Origin: Nostoc mirabile CHAB5784
GTDB lineage: Bacteria > Cyanobacteriota > Cyanobacteriia > Cyanobacteriales > Nostocaceae
Assembly: GCF_020829645.1 (NCBI RefSeq)
Contig: NZ_JAIVFS010000068.1
Coordinates: forward strand, 1,536 to 45,360
Direction of reading: 5' to 3'
Length of the DNA: 43,825 nucleotides
This document shows positions 27,357 to 35,188 of this stretch, in pieces; the first letter of the stretch is position 1, and each line of letters begins with the position of its first letter. The notes beneath the pieces are model-generated. The model was not told the origin of the DNA. It saw only the letters and a program-made list of their open reading frames with translations, and ran no database searches. The position numbers were made by a program, and so were the translations under genes.

Positions 27357-28427
27357 TTAAAAGTGGACGTTAGCTGCATGAATGCGACCATTCGATTCTA
27401 TGCGGTCTTTAATAATTTGTCTGTAAACAGCTTCATATCCGTTAACCATTTGGCTAACGCTAAAGTTGTTTTCTACATGTTTGCGACAGGTTTGACGGTT
27501 GAGTTCTAAAGCTAGTGGAATCATTGCCGCCATTTCTGCATAGCTTTTACAGATAAAACCTGTTTTACCGTGGGCAATCACTTCAGGTACTGAGCCGAAA
27601 TTCATGGCAATTACTGGTGTACCAGTTGCCATTGATTCAATCATTACTAAGCCAAAAGGTTCTTGCCAGCTAATGGGGAAGAGAGTTATCGCAGCATTGC
27701 CCAGAAGTTCAGTTTTTTGGGCGTGGTTGATTTCGCCTAGATATTCAATTTGCTGACCATCTATGAGGGGGGCAATCTCTTGTTCAAAAAACTTAGAGTC
27801 TTGGACATCAACCTTTCCTGCCATCTTCAAGCGCCAACCACTCTGTTTAGCAATGGCGATCGCATGTTGTGGCCCTTTCTCTGGCGAGAAACGACCTAAA
27901 AATGTCAAATACGGAGGTTCTGACGGTTGGGCTACGAATGGATAATCTGCTAGCTCAATTCCGTTATAAACCGTGTCAATATAATTGAGATCGATTTGAC
28001 GCTGCGAGTTACTAATGCTGACATAAGGTTGCTTTTTGTGGTAGCTAAATGCTTTACGCTTATCCGTTGTAAAATCATTGTGCAGAGTATGCACTGTAGA
28101 AGTTGCTGTTATCAAACTCGCTAAAGGTAATGCCGAAATCCCTACATGAGAATGGATAATATCGAATTGGGCAGCACTCTGATAAACTTGGCTTAGTTCC
28201 AGCATTTCGTACACTGCATACTCTTTGATATTTGGATCTAAGCGCAATGCCCGTGGATAAACTGCTTCTAAATGAGCCAAAGTTTGGGAATCGCCAGAGG
28301 CAAATAAAGTTACCTTATGACCGCGACGAACAAGTTCATCAGTCAAGCGACTCACTACCAGTTCTATTCCTCCATAATTGGGAGGTGGAACCCTTTCCCA
28401 TAAGGGGGCAACTTGAGCGATTTTCAT
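27357..28427 (-). CDS. GT4-family glycosyltransferase
   Basis: A 356-residue GT-B fold retaining glycosyltransferase. The N-terminal domain starts MKIAQVAPLWERVPPPNYGG, the acceptor-side glycine loop. The C-terminal nucleotide-sugar domain has YLTFLGRFSPEKGPQ and the signature PFGLVMIESMATGTPV with the E-x7-E-type glutamates. It is cytosolic or membrane-associated and probably adds a sugar from a nucleotide donor to a lipid or polysaccharide. Donor and acceptor are unknown. The start at 28427 gives the usual N-terminus. Confidence 0.9.
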   Translation of the reverse strand: MKIAQVAPLWERVPPPNYGGIELVVSRLTDELVRRGHKVTLFASGDSQTLAHLEAVYPRALRLDPNIKEYAVYEMLELSQVYQSAAQFDIIHSHVGISALPLASLITATSTVHTLHNDFTTDKRKAFSYHKKQPYVSISNSQRQIDLNYIDTVYNGIELADYPFVAQPSEPPYLTFLGRFSPEKGPQHAIAIAKQSGWRLKMAGKVDVQDSKFFEQEIAPLIDGQQIEYLGEINHAQKTELLGNAAITLFPISWQEPFGLVMIESMATGTPVIAMNFGSVPEVIAHGKTGFICKSYAEMAAMIPLALELNRQTCRKHVENNFSVSQMVNGYEAVYRQIIKDRIESNGRIHAANVHF

Positions 28428-28882
28428 AAGTTTTTTTGGTTCAGTCTATGAAATTGTCCTCAATATAATGAGTTGCATCATTATTGTATGAGGAAAGAGC
28501 ATTTGTACTTACTATTTTGACATTTAAATTAACCTAACAAGCTACGAAAAGCGCAATAGTGGTTAACCGTGCTATAAATTTTTTACCGACAAATCTAACG
28601 GACTATCGGCTAAACTCAACTCTGAGCTATATTTCTAACTTAGAGTAAATCAATTACTTCTTGCATCTGCCTTGGGGATCATAACGAGGTAGAATATTTT
28701 GTAGCAGAACTTACAAAAAGGAATATTTTGTAGCTAAAACTACTAAAATATCCAATGGGATCAAGCCATTAAAGCTTGGTTTAAATGTAATTGGGAAATG
28801 AAACAGAAATTATAAATATTAAGTAACTGTACAATAATTACATAATTTGTAATTATTAATTTACAAAAAATTCTGATAACTA
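28428..28882. other. Gene-free spacer
   Basis: This 455-bp AT-rich spacer separates two divergent genes and must hold both promoters. I see only a direct repeat GAATATTTTGTAGC (copies near 28692 and 28719, about 28 bases apart), which could be a paired regulator site. No gene or hairpin of note. Confidence 0.5.
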
Positions 28883-29665
28883 ATGAAAATCGCTACTTGG
28901 AATGTCAACTCAATTCGCACTCGTCTAGAACAGGTTACCGATTGGTTAACTATCAATCCCGTTGATGTTCTCTGCTTGCAAGAAACCAAAGTTGTGGATG
29001 CCGAGTTTCCGCGATCGCCTTTTGAGCAGTTAGGCTATAACCTTTATATATCAGGACAAAAATCTTATAACGGCGTAGCCCTGATTAGCCGCCAGCCACT
29101 TGTAAACGTAAGTAGCGGCTTTAGGGCGATTTTGCCAGATTTACACCACGAATGGGATGAGCAAAAGCGGGTGATTACAGGTGTAATTGATGGTATTCGG
29201 ATTGTTAACTTATATGTTCCCAATGGTGCAGCAGTCGGAACTGAAAAATATGAATACAAATTGCGTTGGTTGACAGCGCTACACGAGTATTTACGATTGT
29301 TGGTGCTGTTACAATCTGCAATTTGTGTGTGCGGTGACTTCAACATCGCCCTAGAAGATAAGGATATTCACGAGCAAGTGAGTACAGAAAATCACATTAT
29401 GGCAACAGAAGCAGAGCGCCAAGCCTTACGGGATATTCTGAAATTGGGATTTGCTGATGCTTTTCGCAAGTTCACCACAGAAGGCGGAAATTATAGCTGG
29501 TGGGATTATCGCGCTGCCGCCTTCCGTCGCAACTTAGGTTGGCGGATTGACCATCACTATCTCACTCCTATCCTGTATGAGCGTGCTACAAGTTGCATTA
29601 TCGATGTCGGGCCCAGGAAATTAACCCAACCCAGCGACCATACGCCGGTAATTGTGGAATTTTGA
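28883..29665 (+). CDS. xthA: Exodeoxyribonuclease III (AP endonuclease)
   Basis: At 260 residues this is full length for the ExoIII family, which nicks DNA 5' of abasic sites and removes 3' blocking groups in base excision repair. All signature blocks are present: KIATWNVNSIRTRL (Asn7), LQETKV with the metal-binding glutamate, YVPNG, GDFNIALEDKDIHE (the Asp-Asn pair), and the final SDHTPVIVEF with Asp-His. The start is fixed by the conserved N-terminus. Confidence 0.95.
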   Translation: MKIATWNVNSIRTRLEQVTDWLTINPVDVLCLQETKVVDAEFPRSPFEQLGYNLYISGQKSYNGVALISRQPLVNVSSGFRAILPDLHHEWDEQKRVITGVIDGIRIVNLYVPNGAAVGTEKYEYKLRWLTALHEYLRLLVLLQSAICVCGDFNIALEDKDIHEQVSTENHIMATEAERQALRDILKLGFADAFRKFTTEGGNYSWWDYRAAAFRRNLGWRIDHHYLTPILYERATSCIIDVGPRKLTQPSDHTPVIVEF

Positions 29666-29814
29666 ATGGAGTATTGGGTAAAACAGTTCCGTTAGCAGAT
29701 AGCTATGGTTGAGCCATTTCTGAGTTCTGAGCAAAAAAGTGAGATTCCCTACTCAGCACTCGTCATCAATTTAGATTATACATTCTTCAGCCATTTGCCG
29801 TACTCTTGGGCGTT

Positions 29815-30378
29815 TTAAGGACGAAATTCTTCCATCAAGTCTAAGGCTAGGGAAGGTCTACCATAACGCTCGACGTGTAAGTATCCTAGATAGGGATCGA
29901 AGCCGACAATATTTAAAGCAATTTGCACATCATGACGTAGTAATGAATACCCAAAACTCAGTAACGCATTAACTGGATCGGTTGGTGGGCGGCGTCTGGC
30001 TTCAAATCGAAATTCTGAGGTTTTGATTAGCTGTTGAAAACAACCAAAATAGGCTGCACCACCAGCACCTTCTAAGCCTCTGAGGGAATCAATACTGCTA
30101 GTTTTTTCGATTGGTGCGATCGCGTTTTCCAATCGAGTAATGTTATTATTCAGGAACGAGCCTTTAGCGATCGCTAAAAAGTTTGCATAATCTTTTTTCG
30201 TTCCTCGTGCATGACCCTCAGCTATATTTGCTGGTACTGATACTGCTGCTCTAGTGATTTGCGAAGTCAATCGATAAGTTTCTGTTACTGGAAATTTAGC
30301 AGTTAATTGATATATCTGCACTACCATATCCATTGATTTTTGCCAAACAATCAAATCTCGATGCGACTCTATTTTCAT
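29815..30378 (-). pseudogene. S23 four-helix protein fused to the C-terminal half of Cas1
   Basis: One unbroken 187-codon frame holds two unrelated parts. Residues 1-74 (MKIESHRDLIVWQKSMDM, SVPANIAEGHARGTKKDY) are the S23/IVP four-helix-bundle family, cut short before its last helices. Residues 75-187 are the core of Cas1, the CRISPR integrase: LRGLEGAGGAAYFGCF, RRPPTDPVNALLSFGYSLL and LGYLHVERYGRPSLALDLME, with the metal-binding Glu, His and Asp of that fold. Cas1's N-terminal domain and last C-terminal helices are gone. I take it as a chimeric relic of cas1 made by deletion, although a stable fusion protein cannot be excluded. An STRR-like GGTGATA tract abuts the ATG. Confidence 0.8.
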
Positions 30379-30497
30379 AGGTGATAGGTGACAGGTGATA
30401 GATTAATCTTGGTTTTATTTGATACATTATTTATAACCTATCCACTATCCTGTGTCCGGATCTGGTGGCTCCGGCATTGTTTCGATTTATTTACAAC
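30379..30497. repeat. STRR tract between cas6 and the cas1 chimera
   Basis: GGTGATA/GGTGACA heptamers (30379-30402) and CTATCCC/CTGTCCC heptamers (about 30500-30520) frame this gap. In the usual I-D order cas4 and the start of cas1 would be expected here, so these repeats probably mark the deletion point. Confidence 0.6.
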
Positions 30498-31355
30498 CTA
30501 TCCCCTATCCCCTGTCCCCTGTAACCTACGTGCCATACCCATGCCCATAGTTGTTTTTCTGCCGATACCGCTATATAAAACAAAGTCAGCTAAAGCATTG
30601 ATTTGCTTAATTTGTATCGGTTCAATTTCTCCCAAAATCTTATAGGTAACTTCTCCAAGGATGCCAATAAATTTGCTGCGGGAGTCAGCTAAGATTTCTG
30701 TGTGAATGTTAACGAAGGAAGGAAAAATTGACTCGATCGCAATCTGAGTAAATTCTATGCCACTGTATTTATTCCACCGCGAAAGTAGGGAATTAAACAC
30801 AGATTCTCTGGTAGGAAGGGTAGTATCATACTGTCCTTGACGGAAGGCGGTGGGTGTGGAGAAGCTAAGGTTAATAGAAGAATTGCGTTCGCTAGCTTCT
30901 TCGTATATTTGAGCGTAGGTGCTAGCATTTGCCCAAGGTTGAATAGATTGGGGTGTGCCTTGAATGCTGGTAATATACAAGTCAGCCGGGCCAAGATGCC
31001 AAGGGCGATTGGGATTAAGATTTAGCCAAAGTTGAGTAAGTTTGCCAAATAGAGTGTCATCTAATAAAGAGATGCGCCACCAACAAGGAGTTCCGGCGGG
31101 AATGGGTTGTTGATGTGAATATTGCAATTTAGATCCCCCTTTACCACCTTTCAAAATGGGAGAGTTTGTATTACTAATTTGTAGAGGGGAAAGGGTGAAA
31201 GCTTTGTCTGCAGTGGAATCGTGCAAGCGATCGCCTAATGTGGTATCTACAGAACTAACAAGGGTTAAAAATAGGGCATGAAGATGTCTACCTGTGAGAT
31301 ATTGTGGTGGAATGGGCGATTGAGGTAGCAAATTCAACACTAAACTATGAGGCAT
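30498..31355 (-). CDS. cas6: Cas6 CRISPR RNA endoribonuclease
   Basis: The 285-residue protein has the cyanobacterial Cas6 N-terminus (YLTGRHLHALFL, with the LTLSPL-type block FTLSPLQI) and the C-terminal glycine-rich loop SGIGRKTTMGMGMAR that defines Cas6 RAMP proteins. Cas6 cuts the CRISPR precursor transcript inside each repeat. Two oddities are seen: about residues 63-72 (SPILKGGKGG) are encoded by the interspersed GATCCCCCT repeat, and the last eight residues (LQGTGDRG) come from an STRR tract. Both suggest decay at the edges, but no stop or frameshift breaks the core. The ATG at 31355 overlaps the oxygenase gene upstream. Confidence 0.85.
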   Translation of the reverse strand: MPHSLVLNLLPQSPIPPQYLTGRHLHALFLTLVSSVDTTLGDRLHDSTADKAFTLSPLQISNTNSPILKGGKGGSKLQYSHQQPIPAGTPCWWRISLLDDTLFGKLTQLWLNLNPNRPWHLGPADLYITSIQGTPQSIQPWANASTYAQIYEEASERNSSINLSFSTPTAFRQGQYDTTLPTRESVFNSLLSRWNKYSGIEFTQIAIESIFPSFVNIHTEILADSRSKFIGILGEVTYKILGEIEPIQIKQINALADFVLYSGIGRKTTMGMGMARRLQGTGDRG

Positions 31356-31965
31356 ACTTTCTATTTTTGGTTGTAGACTGAGTGCTTCTTGACTCTACAG
31401 TAAACTCAGGGATTTCCTGGAGTTCAGCATCACTCAAACTATACTGCTCGCAAACTAAACTTAGGCGATTTCCTGGGGTTTTGACAGCGTTAACCGAATG
31501 GGTTAAATCACCTTGAAAATAAACTAAAGTATTGAATTGGGGCTTAATTTGCCCAAGTTGGCGTTTGTGCGATCGCAATACCAGTTCTCCCCCTTCCATA
31601 TCCGCAGGTACTCGCACATAAAGAACACTGACAACCGCAGGCGGTTCAATGGTTTTGGAGTAGGAACGTAAGGAGCGATCGATATGCGGATCGACGCGGG
31701 AGCCTTCTTTGAGTTGTAAAGGATTGAGGTAAAAAGCATTACAATTCGGCTGGAGAGCCAAATCTAGGTAAGGTTTGAAGTAGGGAAACTGCTGTTCTAC
31801 TTTTGGTAATCCAGAACGCTGAAATACTACAGAAAATCCTTTAGTGGCGACAAAATCGCGGTTGAGGTTGTTGATAGCAAAGTAAGGACAAGCTTGGATT
31901 TCTCCCCACAAGTTGTTTAGGTAATCGCTGGGGAAGGCGTTGGTTTGTTGTTGATAGTGTTTCAC
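31345..31965 (-). CDS. 2-oxoglutarate/Fe(II)-dependent dioxygenase (prolyl-4-hydroxylase type)
   Basis: This 206-residue protein has the double-stranded beta-helix iron site: HID in DPHIDRS at about 93-99, the distal His in GDLTHSVNAV at about 152-161, and the 2-oxoglutarate-binding Arg in NRLSLVCEQY. Such enzymes hydroxylate proteins, nucleic acids or small molecules. Its stop overlaps the cas6 start by 11 bases, so the two are probably cotranslated. It is not a standard cas gene. It may be an accessory of this locus or a later insert. The target is unknown. Confidence 0.85.
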   Translation of the reverse strand: MKHYQQQTNAFPSDYLNNLWGEIQACPYFAINNLNRDFVATKGFSVVFQRSGLPKVEQQFPYFKPYLDLALQPNCNAFYLNPLQLKEGSRVDPHIDRSLRSYSKTIEPPAVVSVLYVRVPADMEGGELVLRSHKRQLGQIKPQFNTLVYFQGDLTHSVNAVKTPGNRLSLVCEQYSLSDAELQEIPEFTVESRSTQSTTKNRKYAS

Positions 31966-32074
31966 TGGGGATAGAGGAGCGATCGCTGAATGTGGTATCT
32001 AAAATTTTAAAAACTGTCGAGTGATGATAGTAGTATTCTTTTAAGTGAGAAAAACTACGTATGGAGAAAGACCA

Positions 32075-32485
32075 ATGAGAATTGATGATTACAATGCAGC
32101 AAAGGCACTAACTGAAAAACTTAAAGAGAACTTACCCATTAAAGCACGAGCCGGGAAGGAGTTTTTGAAGACATTAAAGCAAAAAGGAGTAAACGCTGAT
32201 CCAGACAGAGAGTTTGAAATTGATTTCGTTGGCTATTCAGGAGATGAAGGCGGGATTATGTGCGGACTAAAAGAACCAAATAATCCCGAAATTGAAGAAA
32301 AATATGTTTCTTCTATTACTCATCTAAAAATTGATCCTAATCATCCTCTAGCTGCTGAAGTGCAGGCTTATCAACGCCAGCGAATTCGTAAGTTAATGTT
32401 GCAAAATTCCAGAGGTTTTAAAGCAGAGCTAATGACACTAGAGCCAGCAAAAAATAAAACCCGTGGTAAAGGTTTTGGGAAGTAA
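32075..32485 (+). CDS. Conserved-looking hypothetical protein
   Basis: From the ATG at 32075 the protein has 136 residues; a GGAGA site at 32063-32068 fits this start better than the upstream ATG at 32045. It is charged and soluble, with a helical N-terminus (NAAKALTEKLKENLPIKARAG), a middle beta-rich part (DREFEIDFVGYSGDEGGIMCGL), and a basic tail ending KNKTRGKGFGK. I do not recognise the family. Its strand is opposite to the cas genes and its stop abuts the csc1 stop with no gap, so it was probably inserted between csc1 and the oxygenase/cas6 pair. Confidence 0.7.
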   Translation: MRIDDYNAAKALTEKLKENLPIKARAGKEFLKTLKQKGVNADPDREFEIDFVGYSGDEGGIMCGLKEPNNPEIEEKYVSSITHLKIDPNHPLAAEVQAYQRQRIRKLMLQNSRGFKAELMTLEPAKNKTRGKGFGK

Positions 32486-33193
32486 TTAACTCCGAAAATG
32501 ATATTCTATCCGAACTGGAATTTTTAAGTTTTGAATGCCATCAAATTGATAGTATTGCCCTCGCATTTGGACATTCTGAATTAAGCTAACTGGAGGCATA
32601 TTCACAACATCATAGCTAATCACTTGATTAGTGAACATTATATCTAACGGATTTAATGGATGTGTACAAGTGAATATACCTTCATAAATTTTATGTTTCG
32701 GTAATGGTTCAACCGTCACTTCAGCCTTACTCATCCACTTCCCCAAGCGAATCCACCTTGGTAGTTTGAGTTCTTTTTGAGATATGACAAAAAACTCAAA
32801 TAGACTTTCTGCTGCTATTTCCTTTGCTCTGCCAAAACTGGGGATATTTTTCTGTGTTTTTTCCATTTCAACGTGGTAGTTGTTGTTAGCATACTTCCAG
32901 GTGTTGAGGATGGAAGAATGATTGAGCGATCGCGCCGGAGTTACGTAAATTTCCTGTTGATTCAGTGGCGTTAAATGCTGCTCATATTTTGGCACTTGTT
33001 CGGGGCAAAAGTAGCGATAAGAATGTTCCTCAGCAACCGTAGTAGAGTAAACTTGGCTATCAACTAAACCTAGTGCATAACAGAGGGCGTAATTGTGAAT
33101 TATTGGCTCTGTTTCATACAATCGCCCGATTTCACGAGTTGCGTAATAAAGGCTGTCATCAAGTTCTATTTGACAGCGATAAATAAACACCAT
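32486..33193 (-). CDS. csc1: Csc1 (Cas5 subunit of type I-D CRISPR-Cas)
   Basis: The 235-residue protein fits the Csc1 family in length and landmarks: an N-terminus with IYRCQIELDDSLYYATREIG and RLYETE, then HNYALCYALGL, YVTPARSL, NTWKYANNNYHVEMEK, PSFGRAKEI, PRWIRLGKWMSKAEV and HPLNPLD. In the I-D effector, Csc1 holds the 5' handle of the crRNA next to the Csc2 backbone. There is no break in the frame. GGAG lies 8 bases before the ATG. The partner genes cas10d and csc2 should lie just upstream and are not there, so the protein probably has no complex to join. Confidence 0.8.
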   Translation of the reverse strand: MVFIYRCQIELDDSLYYATREIGRLYETEPIIHNYALCYALGLVDSQVYSTTVAEEHSYRYFCPEQVPKYEQHLTPLNQQEIYVTPARSLNHSSILNTWKYANNNYHVEMEKTQKNIPSFGRAKEIAAESLFEFFVISQKELKLPRWIRLGKWMSKAEVTVEPLPKHKIYEGIFTCTHPLNPLDIMFTNQVISYDVVNMPPVSLIQNVQMRGQYYQFDGIQNLKIPVRIEYHFRS

Positions 33194-33228
33194 TTTGCTT
33201 ACTCCGTTACAGCAGCAGCCTTAGTTAT

Positions 33229-33468
33229 TTAAAAGAATTTACCGCCCTTAGCGGTTGCGCCTGCTAGCTGTCGAATTAAATTAGGTAAGACATAATCGGC
33301 AAATTTTTCTAGGATGCGATCGCCTTCATTTCCTTTTGCCTTTTTTACAGCTTCTTGAAATAACCGAATAGTCAGAAGTTCGCGTTTGACAGGTGATTCA
33401 TCATCTTCATCTTTTCCTGAATCAAAATCTGGTACTTCTTTCGGTAAATCATCATCAAATTCGTTCAT
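33229..33468 (-). CDS. Small acidic helical protein in the cas locus
   Basis: A 79-residue protein with an acidic first third (NEFDDDLPKEVPDFDSGKDE) and a helical, more basic rest ending AGATAKGGKFF. Its ATG overlaps the stop of the upstream small frame (TAATG), the mark of coupled translation, and csc1 starts 35 bases downstream. I do not recognise the family. Options are a small accessory or small-subunit-like protein, or the tail of a lost gene such as cas10d. The neat start and coupling favour a real small gene. Confidence 0.55.
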   Translation of the reverse strand: MNEFDDDLPKEVPDFDSGKDEDDESPVKRELLTIRLFQEAVKKAKGNEGDRILEKFADYVLPNLIRQLAGATAKGGKFF

Positions 33469-33675
33469 TAATTTGCTTCCTCGCTTTCAATAGCTTGATA
33501 TTCGAGTATTTTTCCTTGTTGAATAATCCATAATTTACCTATCACATCGGCGGATTCTAACCCAGTGATTAATGTTTCAATAGCTTCACGCCAATCAGCA
33601 AATGTGTAGCGAGAGGGGTGTGCTAACGGTTTGAGAATAAACAGGTTTGAGATTTATGTTGTAATTTTCGGACAT
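33468..33675 (-). pseudogene. Frameshifted small gene upstream of the 79-residue ORF
   Basis: The minus strand reads MSENYNINLKPVYSQTVSTP from the ATG at 33675 and then stops after 26 codons. In the +1 frame it continues HPSRYTFADWREAIETLITG and on to EYQAIESEEAN with a TAA that overlaps the next ATG. The whole span is 208 bases (69 codons plus one base), so a single inserted base explains it. The original product would be about 68 residues. The family is unknown to me. Confidence 0.5.
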
Positions 33676-33758
33676 ATCCTTGAAAATTCCCTGCAAATGC
33701 TTAGTTTATCTAAACTGCTATGTTGAAAGAATGACAAACTGATGAATCCAAGCAATTT

Positions 33759-33885
33759 CTGCCACCATTGGTGGCAGTTTTATATATGTGCTAAATACCA
33801 CCCACAAATTTCTGCAACCATTAGTTGCAGTTTTTTAGATGGGTATAAAACATCTTTAGGCTATTTCTCGCACCATTGGTGCGAG
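33759..33885. promoter_or_regulatory. Three evenly spaced palindromes between the WYL regulator and the cas side
   Basis: Three 19-base palindromes stand at 33759-33777 (CTGCCACCATTGGTGGCAG), 33812-33830 (CTGCAACCATTAGTTGCAG) and 33867-33885 (CTCGCACCATTGGTGCGAG), 53 and 55 bases apart. Each is preceded by ATTTCT and followed by a T-run. Base changes in one arm are matched in the other, so pairing is kept. They could be operators for the WYL regulator on about five helical turns, or a row of terminator-like RNA hairpins read from the + strand. Confidence 0.7.
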
Positions 33886-33906
33886 TTTTTCACTTTACTT
33901 AAAAAC

Positions 33907-33986
33907 TGTCCGTAACTCGTTGTTATTCCCTATAATGCCATGCAAAATAGAAGTTGCCAAGATATACCCGTACAAAAGTGTCCGTA
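33907..33986 (+). promoter_or_regulatory. Candidate promoter region with TGTCCGTA direct repeat
   Basis: TGTCCGTA occurs at 33907-33914 and again at 33979-33986, the second ending 6 bases before the regulator's ATG. A TATAAT box lies at 33931-33936 between them. No good -35 box or ribosome site is seen. The placement suits autoregulation of the gene that follows. Confidence 0.4.
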
Positions 33987-33992
33987 TAAAAT

Positions 33993-34859
33993 ATGAGTCG
34001 AAAAGGTCAATCTATTACACTGTCGATATCAGAACGTGATAAATCCGAGCTAGAAGCGATCGCTCGTGAATTCGGTATGATGTGGGGAGAAGAACCTAAT
34101 ATCTCCAAGTTAATTAAAGCGATCGCTCAACGTAAGTTACTCATCGGTAACAATAACGATTGGAAAGAACCACGCATCAGGGCATTACATACATGTATCA
34201 ATGCGTTGACAGACATCGGGCAAATTGAACAAGCCCAAATCATTGCAAACTTACTTCTCGAACGCAGCGAATTATCATTACCGTTGCGAGGCGAAATCGA
34301 ACGTTTTTTAGAGAATTTGCCCCCAGCTTGGCGCTTAGAAATAGACCGCTATATCTTACGCGAACAGCCCTTTCAGCTTTCCTATCAAGATGCAGCAGAG
34401 CGTGTGTTTAATTTTACCGTTCGATATGCCAAAGTTACACCCCACGAAAAGCGGCAATATCTTGATTGCTGGTGCGAAGAGACAGAAGGAAACTTTGATA
34501 TCCCAGAACTGGTTCACAACTGGAGTTTACGATTAGACAGGATTACTGAAGCTGCTGTCATGCCAATTTCTGGTGAGTGGCGTACTAATTTGGATGACAT
34601 AGAAGTGGAAATGCATCTATTTGCTGGCTTGGCTTTTGCCTATCAAGCTAAACCAGAAGACAATATCAATGAGTGGCTACCAGATAAACCGCGAGTCCGG
34701 CGAGTTGTTAGGCGAGTATCGAGTACATTTTGGTTTATGCGGGAAGTCATGCAGTATGCGCCAGATTGTGTAGTGATTTTACCTGAGAATGTGCGCGATC
34801 GCCTCAAACAAAAACTCCTCACCCTCTGCAATTTATACGACATCGAAACCAGGTCTTAA
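33993..34859 (+). CDS. WYL-type transcriptional regulator, resembling the type I-D CRISPR repressor
   Basis: The 288-residue protein has an N-terminal ribbon-helix-helix-like DNA-binding part (SRKGQSITLSISERDKSELE at 2-21, then NISKLIKAIAQRKL) and a longer C-terminal region of WYL/WCX type (about 110-285). The Synechocystis protein Sll7009, of this cyanobacterial type, represses the subtype I-D locus that it faces. Here too the gene is divergent from csc1-cas6 genes. That match of family and position is the main reason to read the region as a former I-D locus. WYL domains are thought to bind nucleotide or nucleic-acid ligands. No break is seen, so it may outlive its targets. Confidence 0.75.
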   Translation: MSRKGQSITLSISERDKSELEAIAREFGMMWGEEPNISKLIKAIAQRKLLIGNNNDWKEPRIRALHTCINALTDIGQIEQAQIIANLLLERSELSLPLRGEIERFLENLPPAWRLEIDRYILREQPFQLSYQDAAERVFNFTVRYAKVTPHEKRQYLDCWCEETEGNFDIPELVHNWSLRLDRITEAAVMPISGEWRTNLDDIEVEMHLFAGLAFAYQAKPEDNINEWLPDKPRVRRVVRRVSSTFWFMREVMQYAPDCVVILPENVRDRLKQKLLTLCNLYDIETRS

Positions 34860-35188
34860 CTCTTCTCCTCTCCGACTCGGAGAGGGACGGTTTTACGTAG
34901 TAAAACCAGGGAGAGGTCTTTTCATCCTTGACAAAAGTACACTTCCATAAGATGCACTCATGTAGCCGTTATCTGCGATCGCCTATAGTCATCTACAATA
35001 CGTAAGTAAAAAAAATGACGTAATAACAAGGTTTCCAGCCATCAATTCTGAAAATTAAAGAAAAAAATAATTACTAATTGCTTAAAAATTCCGGTTTATT
35101 TAGCTTTGGGATGATAAATAAAAATAATAGCGTTGAATGTCATGCTTCCTAACACGAAGGATTACTGAAATTCTTCGCTGCTTTCAGG
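34860..35188. other. Spacer with CTCTCC-type palindromes
   Basis: Two adjacent small palindromes lie just after the WYL gene: CTCTCCGACTCGGAGAG (about 34869-34885) and GGTTTTACGTAGTAAAACC (about 34890-34908). They could end transcription weakly, although no U-run follows. The remaining AT-rich DNA up to 35188 should hold the promoter of the peptide cassette. No gene is seen. Confidence 0.5.

Noticed and set aside
29666..29814. A CRISPR array remnant beyond the cas1 relic
   Set aside because: I looked for direct repeats of 30-40 bases here and found only loose GAGTTCTGAGC-type STRR sequence.
33759..33885. The three hairpins as a short CRISPR array
   Set aside because: The repeated part is only 19 bases, it is a palindrome with covarying arms rather than an identical repeat, and it does not resemble I-D repeats. 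Spacers of 34-36 bases fit by length, but three units with different arms are better explained as operators or hairpins.
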